The notes under the pieces are model-generated. The model searched no databases, had not been told where the DNA came from, and saw only the letters and a list, made by a program, of their open reading frames with translations. From Brevibacterium ravenspurgense (lineage in GTDB: Bacteria > Actinomycetota > Actinomycetes > Actinomycetales > Brevibacteriaceae): a DNA stretch of 64,000 bases. Below, piece after piece: positions 27,576 through 35,201 of the stretch. Within the stretch, counting starts at the first letter, position 1. The number at the start of each line of letters is the position of its first letter. The stretch is taken from the NCBI RefSeq assembly GCF_001584615.1, contig NZ_LQQC01000012.1:124001-188000 (forward strand), in the 5' to 3' direction. The position numbers were made by a program, and so were the translations under genes.

Positions 27576-28481
27576 GTGGATTTCGCTCGCGCTTTTCCCG
27601 CCGCGACGACACTGTCTGTTCCGCGGGAGCTTCTTGCAGACATCCGGGATGCGCGATTGGCGAAGCTTCTCGCAGGTGAAATCGACGAAGCCGAGTACGA
27701 ATCCGATATGCGCGCAGCCCGGCTGTCGGCCTATCGCCGGCTTTCCGATGACGGCCTGTATGAACCGCACGCGATTCCAGCTGACTTTGCCCACGGTTCG
27801 GTGCTGGTCTCGACCGCGATTGTGCTGGGGCTCATCGGCGGTTCGACTTCCCACGTGAGCCTGCGGGCTGAACTTGATCTCGAAGCACCCGCGGGGCTGA
27901 GTGGCGCCGCGGCGCCTGTTGCCGGGTCCGTGCGTCCGGGGCGGCTGTTTGATCTGCGGGCTGAAGCGCACGATGAAGAAGGCATCGACGTCCGCCCGGT
28001 GCTCGCCGGTCCGGCCTCTGTTATCCGGGCTTTTGCTCCGGGGATTGCCGATGATGCTGCCGGGCAGGGGTGGGTGGATGTGCTCGCGTCCGCTTACTCC
28101 GAAGTTCTGCGGCTGTTGGCCGCCGATGGAACCGTGTGGGTGCAGATCGACGAACGGTTCGGTGAACCCGGCGAGCCCGGTGACGCTGTCGGGCAGCTTG
28201 CCGGTCGGGTGTGGGAGATCATTGCGAATCTCGAGGTGGATGCTGCCCGCCCGCGCATCTTCGCCGTGGGTGCCCCGCACGGGACCGCGGTTGAGGCAGT
28301 TCTCGTTGAAACCGCTGAAGCGGCCGAACAGTGCGGGGACGCTAAAGCCGTGCTCGGTCTGGGCGACGACCCAGAAGCCGCAACAGCTGCGCTGATCAGC
28401 GTCGGAGCGCAGTTTCGCACCGCAGTTGCAGGAACAGCCGAAGAAGCACGAGCAGCTGTCCTCCGCCTCGTCATGGGATAG
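27576..28481 (+). CDS. Hypothetical protein, weak likeness to MetE N-terminal domain
   Basis: A GTG immediately follows the corA TAA, so translation is coupled. The 301-residue soluble protein starts with a helical segment, PRELLADIRDARLAKLLAG then EIDEAEYESDMRAARLSAY, which recalls the first helices of MetE. It later has VWVQIDERFGEPGEPG near residue 187, recalling the QIDEP motif. The characteristic metal site and the substrate loops of MetE are missing. It may be a degenerate N-terminal MetE-like domain or an unrelated alpha/beta protein. Alanine-rich, no membrane segment. I would call it hypothetical. Confidence 0.5.
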   Translation: MDFARAFPAATTLSVPRELLADIRDARLAKLLAGEIDEAEYESDMRAARLSAYRRLSDDGLYEPHAIPADFAHGSVLVSTAIVLGLIGGSTSHVSLRAELDLEAPAGLSGAAAPVAGSVRPGRLFDLRAEAHDEEGIDVRPVLAGPASVIRAFAPGIADDAAGQGWVDVLASAYSEVLRLLAADGTVWVQIDERFGEPGEPGDAVGQLAGRVWEIIANLEVDAARPRIFAVGAPHGTAVEAVLVETAEAAEQCGDAKAVLGLGDDPEAATAALISVGAQFRTAVAGTAEEARAAVLRLVMG

Positions 28482-28524
28482 GGGAGAGGCACGCGAAAGC
28501 CGCACCTCGGCAGCCGTTCTAATA

Positions 28525-28559
28525 GAACGCGCCCGTCACTATCGGTGACGGGCGCGTTC
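28525..28559. terminator. Bidirectional terminator
   Basis: A perfect 15-bp stem (GAACGCGCCCGTCAC and complement) around TATCG, between converging genes, 27 bp from the gltS stop. Confidence 0.88.
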
Positions 28560-28585
28560 CAGCGGTTATACGGCAGTGAGCTCAG

Positions 28586-29935
28586 CTATGCGGCGGCTGG
28601 TGTTGCTGAGCGGTTGCGCACGGTGACTATCACCAAGACGACGGCGGCCGCAACGGCAATACCGCCCCAAATGCCGAGAATCGGCCAGGCCAGGCCCGCC
28701 ATGGCAAGTGCGGGAACGAACGTCACAGCCGTGATTTCGGCCGGCACCACTGGAATGTAGGCAATTGCGAAGTCTTCCAGCGTTCCAGATTTCAGCTTGG
28801 GGTCGACAATGCGCAGCAGAGCGATTGCCGTGTTGACGGCACCGGTGCCCCAACCCCACGTGAAGATCTGCTTTTCGAACCAGCCGTCCTGCAGGGTGCG
28901 GGGAGCTACGAGCAGACCCAGACCCAGGCAGAACAACAGGCCGACGACGAACAGAATCGACATCACCAGGAGGTTGTCGGCGACAGCCTGCAGCTGAATG
29001 GAGGCAATACCGCAGACGACGAGAATGTCGGTGGCGGAACCGGAAATCGAGCTGAGTGTGTCACGGTCGACGAACTTGGTGGTGCGGGTTGCCTTGAACA
29101 GACCGCGCACGAGCAGGCCCACCAGGAAGGCAACCGTGAAGGTGGGGAAGCTGACAGCGGGGAACCAGTTGCCCAGCAGGGTCGTTATGGCGTAGGCAGC
29201 ACCTGCAATTGCGAGGATGATGCCCACCTGGAAGCCCAGGGACTCGATGCTCGAACCGGAGAAGCGGTGCTGGCCAATGGGCGCGCGGCGGTCTTCGCCG
29301 GTCAGCACACCGGTGCGCATGTCTTCCGGAATGGACTCCATGCCTGCGAATTCCTTGACGTGACCGCGCATCGCACCGATCTTCGCCTGGATGATGCCGC
29401 CGATGATGCCCGCGAGCAGGCCGACGGTTGCCGAGGTGAAGGCCAAGGAGCGCAGCTCTTCGTGCCCGGCGTTCGCGTACACATCGCCGAGAGCGGCCGC
29501 AGTGCCGAAACCGCCGGCCCAGCCGGCGAACAGCAGAGTGCCGATTGTCAGGTCAGCGCCGAAAAGCGGGCCCAGAAGCAGAACAACGGCAAGAACGCCG
29601 ACCGCAACCTGGGCGGTGTAGATGAGCACTCCGTATGCCGAGAAGCTCACGATGGGGCCTTTGATCTTGCGGAAGTCGAAGTCATCGGACATGGCCAGAC
29701 ACGCAAAGACGACGACGATCAGCACAGAGGCGTAGGTGCCCAGTTCTTCGGAGAACGGCAGCAGGCCGAACCCGTTGGGTCCCAGGGCCAAACCGAGGAA
29801 GCCGGCAATGAACGACGCTGGAATGAGGAGTGATTGGAGTGACTTCATGATTGCGCGCAAGAGCACGCCGACGGCGAGGAGGGCTCCGATCATTCCCGCA
29901 TCTATGAGGAGAGTCCACGGAGTGAATTCAGACAT
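28586..29935 (-). CDS. gltS: Sodium/glutamate symporter family carrier
   Basis: A 449-residue polytopic membrane protein with about ten to twelve helices. Two pseudo-symmetric halves are visible: PASFIAGFLGLALGPNGFGLLP in the first, and GWGTGAVNTAIALLRIVDP in the second, both typical of GltS-type Na+/glutamate carriers. A conserved glycine-rich re-entrant motif, GWAGGFGTAAALGDVY, lies near residue 140. It would bring in glutamate with sodium. The gene stands alone. GGAACCC upstream of ATG is a weak ribosome site. Glutamate specificity is from family knowledge and is less sure than the fold. Confidence 0.82.
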   Translation of the reverse strand: MSEFTPWTLLIDAGMIGALLAVGVLLRAIMKSLQSLLIPASFIAGFLGLALGPNGFGLLPFSEELGTYASVLIVVVFACLAMSDDFDFRKIKGPIVSFSAYGVLIYTAQVAVGVLAVVLLLGPLFGADLTIGTLLFAGWAGGFGTAAALGDVYANAGHEELRSLAFTSATVGLLAGIIGGIIQAKIGAMRGHVKEFAGMESIPEDMRTGVLTGEDRRAPIGQHRFSGSSIESLGFQVGIILAIAGAAYAITTLLGNWFPAVSFPTFTVAFLVGLLVRGLFKATRTTKFVDRDTLSSISGSATDILVVCGIASIQLQAVADNLLVMSILFVVGLLFCLGLGLLVAPRTLQDGWFEKQIFTWGWGTGAVNTAIALLRIVDPKLKSGTLEDFAIAYIPVVPAEITAVTFVPALAMAGLAWPILGIWGGIAVAAAVVLVIVTVRNRSATPAAA

Positions 29936-30186
29936 TGGGTTCCTTCCGGCTCAGGTTTGCCGCGTCTTTGCGAACTGCAACAGGAGTCAGAGCAGTGATT
30001 GGCAACACAGAGTTCTCTCAGGAAGTTTAACGTGTCACAGTGAAACTCGCACTCAGTTCGGATTTCGGTACGGTCTCGATGTGATGTGCTCGTACCGAGC
30101 CGGTGGCTTCGGTGCGGGCACGAGGTGCCGCCCCTGTTTGCTGCGGAATCTCACCTTGATGGGGGACCTGGCATGGGAAAGCGCGG

Positions 30187-30218
30187 AGGCCCTGCTCCCC
30201 AAGCGGGGTGCAGGGCCT
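30187..30218 (-). terminator. Hairpin past the tRNA-Phe fragment
   Basis: AGGCCCTGCTCCCC pairs with GGGGTGCAGGGCCT (one mismatch) around AAGC. On the minus strand it lies right behind the tRNA 3' end, where a tRNA transcription terminator is expected. Confidence 0.65.
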
Positions 30219-30228
30219 CTTGTGGTTG

Positions 30229-30272
30229 TGGCTCCGACCGGCGTCGATCCGGTGACCTTTCGATTTTCAGTC
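30229..30272 (-). tRNA. 3' fragment of tRNA-Phe (GAA), truncated at the anticodon stem
   Basis: Read on the minus strand this gives an anticodon loop CTGAAAA (anticodon GAA, phenylalanine), the 3' anticodon-stem strand TCGAA, the variable loop AGGTC, a complete T-arm (ACCGG-ATCGACG-CCGGT) and the 3' acceptor strand CGGAGCC plus A. Nothing 5' of the anticodon loop is present: after two matching bases the sequence diverges. It cannot make a tRNA. A break at this spot is typical of an attachment-site copy left by integration into a tRNA gene, in which case the element lay on the higher-coordinate side. No full tRNA-Phe is in the window. Confidence 0.75.
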
Positions 30273-30366
30273 CGCCGGGTGAATGTATTTCCGCCGACGA
30301 GATGCCGGACGCGAACCGCGCCTCGGGAACCGACGTGTACGCCGCACAGCAGAACGGAGACCACAT

Positions 30367-30576
30367 ATGAGTCAGGACACCGCGCGCGACTCGACGAATA
30401 TGAAGGACCTCGTGTCGACAGTGATGCTGTTTGTTCCGAGCGTCGAGGGGATCTCGCACAATCTCAACGAGTTCACCAAGGACGAGGATCTGCTCGCCGG
30501 TATCGACCACCTCACCGAGGTGCTGCGCCGGATCGTGACGGGTCCGTCCGTGGTGGCAGGGGTCCAGGAGGGCTGA
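30367..30576 (+). pseudogene. C-terminal remnant of an M20-family amidohydrolase (carbamoylase/ureidopropionase-type)
   Basis: An ATG with a nearby GGAGA opens 69 residues. From residue 8 they match the extreme C-terminus of hydantoinase/carbamoylase-family M20 enzymes: DSTNMKD, then VMLFVPSVEGISHN with the metal-site histidine, then NEFTKDEDLLAGI and LRRI. The remaining about 340 residues, with all other metal ligands, are absent and upstream DNA shows no homologous frame. It is either a pseudogene or a translated scrap without activity. It lies about 95 bp from the tRNA-Phe fragment, supporting a recombination scar here. Confidence 0.7.
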
Positions 30577-30659
30577 GGCCGCGCGGTTGGCTTGGAGGTT
30601 CAGGGTCTGCTGATCCCGCAGCGCCCGTTTGCGTGAGAATGCCCGTACAGCCCGCCAGG

Positions 30660-31259
30660 TCAGCTGAGGGCTTCTCGCAGCCCAGGCGCTGCGGACAGCA
30701 GCTCCACAGCCTCGGTCATCTTGTAGCGCTCGTTGAAGATCGCCAGAAGATCGGCCACGGTGAGCTTCGGGCCGTGTCGTCCGCTACGGTCGCACATCGC
30801 GACCACCGCCCGGCACGATTGCGTCAGATGCGCGCGGACAGTGTCATAGACGAAGTCCCGCGCCGGCGTCGCTCGAACTGGTGCTGGCAGCTTCGAGGCG
30901 GGGAAGTCCTTGAGGTTCTCGGTGACGATCACCTCGGCACCGCACATGATGGCAGCGGCCAGCACATGCTCGTCATCGGGGTCCGGCAACCCATAGGTGC
31001 CCTCGAGCGGCTCCCAGTCGGTGACCAGAGCGTCGTCGAAGGCAGTCGACATCTGACCGATCAGGCGCTCAGCAGAGTGTTCCGCCTCCTCGACAGGAGT
31101 GCCGCGCTCGGCGAGTTTCTCGGTCTCATGGAAGACGAGCTCGTCCAATATCGCGGTGTTCCACTTGGGGGAGTAAGTTCTCTCAGCCGCCAGCGACAGC
31201 AGGAAGTCGCGCTGCCGGCTGGGCCAAAGCACACTGGTGTCGAGAACGGCGGAAAACAT
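30660..31259 (-). CDS. PIN-domain ribonuclease (VapC-like toxin candidate)
   Basis: The 199-residue protein begins SAVLDTSVLWPS with the first PIN aspartate and has PDPDDEHVLAAAI near residue 93 with further acidic residues. VIVTENLKDFP is the usual closing PIN motif. PIN proteins of this kind cleave RNA with a Mg2+/Mn2+ site. It is longer than a classic VapC (about 130), with an extra C-terminal helical part. It starts 14 bp after an HTH gene, the arrangement of a type II toxin-antitoxin pair. Toxicity is inferred from layout only. Confidence 0.75.
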   Translation of the reverse strand: MFSAVLDTSVLWPSRQRDFLLSLAAERTYSPKWNTAILDELVFHETEKLAERGTPVEEAEHSAERLIGQMSTAFDDALVTDWEPLEGTYGLPDPDDEHVLAAAIMCGAEVIVTENLKDFPASKLPAPVRATPARDFVYDTVRAHLTQSCRAVVAMCDRSGRHGPKLTVADLLAIFNERYKMTEAVELLSAAPGLREALS

Positions 31260-31273
31260 GACGCCAGTCTATT

Positions 31274-31801
31274 TCAGTCAGCCTTCGACGCCCGGCGCTT
31301 GGCAGCGACCTCCTTGCGGGCACGGCGCAGGTCGGCCAGAGTCTGGTCGATGTCGCTGGTCTCGTCGACGTCGACCGAGAGCGCGTCGATGGCTGCGTAC
31401 TGTGCCTGTCGACGTCTCTCGCGGTAGTCGAGCACGTGCGTCAAAGCGATCCGGCGGTGCGTGCCCGTGCGCGTGTATGGGAGCTGTTTCTCGTCGAGGG
31501 CCTTGATGAGCGTGGGCCGACTGATGCCCAGGAGATCGGCGGCCTGCTGAGTGGTCAGCATCTGCGAGGTTGGCGAGACCGTGACCGACAGGCCCTTACG
31601 CATCGCGTCGACGACGTCCAGCAACGCCTCGTAGACCTCTTCGGGGAGCTCGACAGGGTCGCGGTCGGCGCCGCCGACCAGGTAGTGCCGGGGTCGAGGG
31701 GCCAGAGCCTCCTCGGCGGTGAGCGCATCGTAGAGGTGTCCGAGCTGTTGCTCGTCCCGGGCGACATGGGTCGACGGAGCGAGCGTCTCGTTCGCGGACA
31801 T
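31274..31801 (-). CDS. Excisionase-type HTH protein (antitoxin candidate)
   Basis: The 175-residue product has a MerR/excisionase helix-turn-helix in its middle: MLTTQQAADLLGISRPTL then LPYTRTGTHRRI, residues about 83-118. An N-terminal region with VELPEEVYEALLDVVDAMRKG and a charged C-terminal helix (DLRRARKEVAAKRRASKAD) would be the arm that covers the toxin. It lies first in a two-gene operon with the PIN protein. Such antitoxins usually repress their own promoter, which would be in the AT-rich 31802-31860 stretch. Confidence 0.72.
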   Translation of the reverse strand: MSANETLAPSTHVARDEQQLGHLYDALTAEEALAPRPRHYLVGGADRDPVELPEEVYEALLDVVDAMRKGLSVTVSPTSQMLTTQQAADLLGISRPTLIKALDEKQLPYTRTGTHRRIALTHVLDYRERRRQAQYAAIDALSVDVDETSDIDQTLADLRRARKEVAAKRRASKAD

Positions 31802-32058
31802 GTCAGGCTCCTCATCTGCAATAAGCGAAAATTATTTGCGTTTACTTCGAATATGTTAGTGCATGAGGCACTTGCCCACAAGCTGCGTCCTACGTTTGGT
31901 GCCCCAGTCCGCGCCCACGCAGGCGGTAGTCATTGGCGCGGCGCAAGGTGGCCAGGGTGGTTCATTTTGGCATTAGCCCGCATTTTTCGGCGGTGCCAAT
32001 CCGTCCATGGTTCAGGATGCCTGCATGAATACGTTGAGGGGTGTCCCTATGTTGTTTG

Positions 32059-33258
32059 TCAAGCCGTGGCTGGGGTGCGGGGCTCGTAGAGCGTGCCTGT
32101 TTTCATCATTGCGTACATGACGTTTAGTCGGCGCCGGGCCAGGCAGATGACTGCTGCGTTATGGCGCTTGCCCTCGGCTCTTTTTCGCTCGTAGTACGCC
32201 TTTGATACTGGGTCGTGGCAGGAGGCGACCCATGCGGACCGGAATAACGCGTTCTTCAATTTCTTGTTCCCGGCGCGGGCAGGAAACTCGCCTCGGATTG
32301 AGGTCCCGGACCTTCGGGTTATTGGAGCGATTCCGGCGTAGGCGGCCAGGTGTCCTGGCGTGGGAAACGCGGACAGGTCGCCAGCGGCCAGGAGGATCTG
32401 TGCTGCGGTCTTGATCCCGACTCCTGGCATCGACGTCAAGACCGTGGAAAGAGGGAAGTCGTCGACCAGCTTCTCTACTTCTTCGGCGACGATGTCTCGT
32501 TGATGCTTAAGCTCTTTGATCTGGGCTGCGACTCTGGGGATGACGAGTTCAACAGCGTCAGCGCCGGGCACTGTGACGGTTTGTTCGGATAGTGCTGTGA
32601 AGATCTGGTCGATGAGCGGGCCTGGGTCTTTGCGGCTGTGGTGACGTGCCCACCGTTTCACTCCGGCTTTGCCGGCAGCTTTGAGTCCGGCGGGACCGTG
32701 GTAGCGGATCAGCAGATCCAACACGATTGCCCGAGTGAGAACGGCACCGGGGAAGACACGTTCCAGTGATGGGTAGATCTGGACTAATAGGGACCGTAGT
32801 CGGTTGATCGCGCGCGTTGATTCACGAGCGAGGTCTTCGTCGAATCCGGAGAGCACCTTCAGTGCTGACAAGACCTCGGAATTGCGGTCCACGGCTCGTA
32901 GCGTGTGTGGCATTGTCCGGGCGGTATCAGCGATGATGAACGCGTCCCTGGCGTCGGTTTTCGACCGTCCCGGATACAGATCCGCGGCCTTGCGCATCGC
33001 TAACCCCGGGAGATAAGCGACGTCTGTGCCGAGATCACGGGCGACAGCGATTGGCAGTGCCCCGATCGTGTTCGGCTGGTCGACCACGACAAGCACCCGA
33101 CCGTGCTGCTGCAGGTCGGTGAAGACCTTCCGCAAGGCGGTTTCGTCCTGGGGCAGCTCGTGGTCATACACGCGTTGCCCCTCGGGTGTGAGCGCGCATC
33201 CATGATGGGCGGACTTCCCGACATCAAGGCCCAGTGTGATTGCGTATTCGGTTGTCAT
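32059..33258 (-). CDS. IS110-family DEDD transposase/recombinase
   Basis: The 399-residue protein has the RuvC-like DEDD domain at the N-terminus: LGLDVGKSAHH with the first aspartate, VVVDQPNTIGAL, and SKTDARDAFIIADTAR with later acids. The C-terminal transposase_20 domain shows LTSMPGVGIKTAAQIL, YAGIAPITRRSGTSIRG with the conserved serine, and AYYERKRAEGKRHNAA. All key residues are present and there is no frameshift, so it could be active. A longer frame begins 29 codons upstream, but the ATG of MTTEYAIT fits the family and the leader. IS110 recombinases work with a bridge RNA made from the element's own noncoding end. Confidence 0.9.
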   Translation of the reverse strand: MTTEYAITLGLDVGKSAHHGCALTPEGQRVYDHELPQDETALRKVFTDLQQHGRVLVVVDQPNTIGALPIAVARDLGTDVAYLPGLAMRKAADLYPGRSKTDARDAFIIADTARTMPHTLRAVDRNSEVLSALKVLSGFDEDLARESTRAINRLRSLLVQIYPSLERVFPGAVLTRAIVLDLLIRYHGPAGLKAAGKAGVKRWARHHSRKDPGPLIDQIFTALSEQTVTVPGADAVELVIPRVAAQIKELKHQRDIVAEEVEKLVDDFPLSTVLTSMPGVGIKTAAQILLAAGDLSAFPTPGHLAAYAGIAPITRRSGTSIRGEFPARAGNKKLKNALFRSAWVASCHDPVSKAYYERKRAEGKRHNAAVICLARRRLNVMYAMMKTGTLYEPRTPATA

Positions 33259-33365
33259 GACAGGTCCCCCTCGTCCTGCGTTACCCGGGTCGCTGATGTC
33301 ACGACACCCGATGCTGGCACCCACGTTACGAAGAGACCTCGACAAGAGTCAGGCCACGTCCCTAT
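33259..33365 (-). ncRNA. IS110 noncoding left end, candidate bridge RNA region
   Basis: The leader between the repeat core and the transposase ATG. It holds CGTAACGTGG at 62 nt before the start; the related decayed element has the same 10-mer at 61 nt. CGGGT and ACCCG arms can pair around a 15-nt loop holding a smaller palindrome. In IS110-group elements the bridge RNA comes from this side. At about 107 nt it is shorter than the 177-nt RNA of IS621, so the RNA may extend into flanking or coding sequence. Confidence 0.4.
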
Positions 33366-33538
33366 CAGCAGTCAACGCGCGTCCTGGACTCCTGGCGGCA
33401 ACACCCCCCGGATCATCAGTGACAGGGCAAGAAAGCCATACCAGGACCAGCGACCAGATCCTCTGGTGAGGACCTATGAATGAATGTAACGGGGGGGGAA
33501 TTTTGGTGCGGCGAGCCGTATGCGCTTACTGTTGGCGT

Positions 33539-33889
33539 GTGACTACCAATACGCACACATCTCAGAAAAGCTTTCTCGTTACCTGGTTGCTGGCCTGGTT
33601 CCTCGGAACCCTGGGCATCGACCGCTTCTACCTTGGCAAGATCGGCACCGGCGTGCTCAAGCTCATCACACTGGGCGGCTTCGGCATCTGGGCGATCATC
33701 GACCTCATCATCTACCTGGTCGGTGCAGGCCGCGATAAGAGCGGCCAGCCGCTGGAGGGCTACGAACAGCACAAGAAGCTGGCATGGATTGTGACCATTG
33801 TCCTGTTTGTGCTGGGCATCGGCTTCGGTGGCTGCAGCGTGACCAACCTCGGTGACCTGCAGTCGGACGCCATGGCGCTCGGCCTCTGA
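33539..33889 (+). CDS. TM2 domain membrane protein
   Basis: From a GTG the product has 116 residues. The TM2 domain (two helices joined by a short DRF-type turn) is plain: WLLAWFLGTLGIDRFYLGK then TGVLKLITLGGFGIWAIIDLI, residues about 14-57. A third hydrophobic helix follows (WIVTIVLFVLGIGFGG). TM2 proteins are small membrane proteins of unclear role. The frame continues upstream to an ATG, but the GTG start gives the normal N-terminus. It stands alone before a strong terminator and seems to mark the return to core genome after the IS110 region. Confidence 0.75.
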   Translation: MTTNTHTSQKSFLVTWLLAWFLGTLGIDRFYLGKIGTGVLKLITLGGFGIWAIIDLIIYLVGAGRDKSGQPLEGYEQHKKLAWIVTIVLFVLGIGFGGCSVTNLGDLQSDAMALGL

Positions 33890-33908
33890 TCTCGTAGCTT
33901 CAGAGCAC

Positions 33909-33940
33909 AGAAGAACCCCGGTTTGCGCCGGGGTTCTTCT
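33909..33940. terminator. Bidirectional terminator between TM2 gene and bioB
   Basis: Perfect 13-bp stem (AGAAGAACCCCGG and complement) around TTTGCG, ending in TTCTTCTGTTG. Confidence 0.88.
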
Positions 33941-34004
33941 GTTGTCTGCAGCTTGGCGCGAGGTGAGTCGCGCCAACACGGTAGGGGCTGGGGGTGAGTG
34001 TCGC

Positions 34005-35201
34005 TTAGGCGTTCGGCGCCAGCACCGTTCCCGCTCCGCGCCGGCGGATAGTGGGCACGGTGACGCTGCCGTCACCTGCCGAGGCGCCTGCCGGGGGTGC
34101 GCTCTTGCCGCACGGCAGGGTTGCCGGGGCTTCGGCTGCGGGGGCGTCGTCTGTATTACCGCCCATGGCCTCAGCGTGTGCCTTGCGGTGGGCACGCAAC
34201 CTGTCGCGCAGGGCTCGCGCGTCGTCCTGGCCGACGATTTCGAAGCCGCCGTCGACGATCATGTCGAGGTCGTCTTCGGCTGCCTGCCCTTCTGAGGTGA
34301 GGTAGTCGCCCAGGAACAGCGAGTTGACCACGTGCAGGGCCATGGGCTGCAGCGTCTTGAGGTGCATTTCGCGCCCGCCGGCCATGCGCAGCTCCTTGTC
34401 GGGGCACATGAGCCGCACGGCGCACAGAATCCGCAGGCACTGGGTGGGCGTGAGGTAGTTGACACCTTCCAGCGGTGTCCCCTCGAAGGGGATGAGGAAG
34501 TTGACCGGGATGGAGTCCGAACCGAGTTCGCGCAGCGATTCGACGGCTTCGACAATCTGCTCGTCGGTTTCCTTCATGCCGACAATCAGGCCGGAGCACG
34601 GCGACATGCCGGCTTCGTGCGCGCGGCTGACGGTTTCGGCGCGTTCGTCCCACGTGTGTGTTGAGCAGATGTCTTCGTAGTGCGACTTCGCGGTGTTGAG
34701 GTTGTGGTTGTAGGCGTCAACTCCGGCATCGCGCAGACGCTCAGCCTGGCCGTTTTTGAGGATCCCGAGGCAGGCGCAGATCTCGACATCGGGGTTGTTG
34801 GCCTTGATGTCCTCCGTCATTCCTGCGACCCGCTCAACATCGCGGTTCGACGGTCCGCGGCCGGATGCCACGAGGCACACACGCGATGCTCCGCCGGCCA
34901 GTCCGAACTCTGCCTGGCGGCGGGCTTCATCGCCCTTGAGCCACGAGTACTTGAGGATTTCAGTGTCCGAGCCCAGGCGCTGGGAACAGTAGCCGCAGTC
35001 TTCGGGGCACAGACCTGATTTGAGGTTGACCAGGTAGTTGACCTTGATCTTCATGCCGAAGTGGTGGCGGCGCACGCGGCCGGCGGCGGCAACGAGGTCA
35101 AGCAGCTGGGAGTCGTCAGAGCGCAGAATGCTCAGCGCTTCGTCAGCGGACGCTGGAGTGCCCGCGACGGCGCGATCGGCGATTTCACTGAAATTGAACA
35201 C
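34005..35201 (-). CDS. bioB: Biotin synthase
   Basis: BioB is a radical SAM enzyme that inserts sulfur into dethiobiotin, the last step of biotin synthesis. The 398-residue product carries the cluster motif CPEDCGYC near residue 65, ASGRGPSNRD, YNHNLNT and the C-terminal MAGGREMHL. Catalysis uses a [4Fe-4S] and a sacrificial [2Fe-2S] cluster. The last about 55 residues are an unusual low-complexity tail rich in Ala, Pro and Gly. The start is a GTG with no ribosome site; a -10 element ends only 6 nt upstream, so the mRNA is probably leaderless. No bioA, bioD or bioF is nearby. The start overlaps one of two palindromic operators. Confidence 0.93.
   Translation of the reverse strand: MFNFSEIADRAVAGTPASADEALSILRSDDSQLLDLVAAAGRVRRHHFGMKIKVNYLVNLKSGLCPEDCGYCSQRLGSDTEILKYSWLKGDEARRQAEFGLAGGASRVCLVASGRGPSNRDVERVAGMTEDIKANNPDVEICACLGILKNGQAERLRDAGVDAYNHNLNTAKSHYEDICSTHTWDERAETVSRAHEAGMSPCSGLIVGMKETDEQIVEAVESLRELGSDSIPVNFLIPFEGTPLEGVNYLTPTQCLRILCAVRLMCPDKELRMAGGREMHLKTLQPMALHVVNSLFLGDYLTSEGQAAEDDLDMIVDGGFEIVGQDDARALRDRLRAHRKAHAEAMGGNTDDAPAAEAPATLPCGKSAPPAGASAGDGSVTVPTIRRRGAGTVLAPNA

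Larger units (their letters stand above)
32043..33365 (-). mobile_element. IS110-family insertion sequence, intact
   Basis: One DEDD transposase gene with a 99-nt leader and an 8-nt trailer, bounded on both sides by the direct repeat GTCCCTAT. IS110 elements have no terminal inverted repeats and are flanked by a short copied core, which fits. The same geometry (92 and 9 nt) is seen in the decayed relative at 37361-38375. The exact ends are inferred, not proven. Confidence 0.7.

Noticed and set aside
27576-28481. Complete MetE enzyme
   Set aside because: Too short (301 residues) and without the zinc ligands; only a vague likeness remains.
30086-30370. 94-codon frame across the tRNA-Phe fragment
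   Set aside because: It passes through a hairpin and a tRNA piece and has no likeness to any protein family I know.
29736-31427. 563-codon open frame crossing gltS, the tRNA fragment and the PIN/HTH genes
   Set aside because: It runs through several real features on the other strand and has the Arg-rich composition of a shadow frame.
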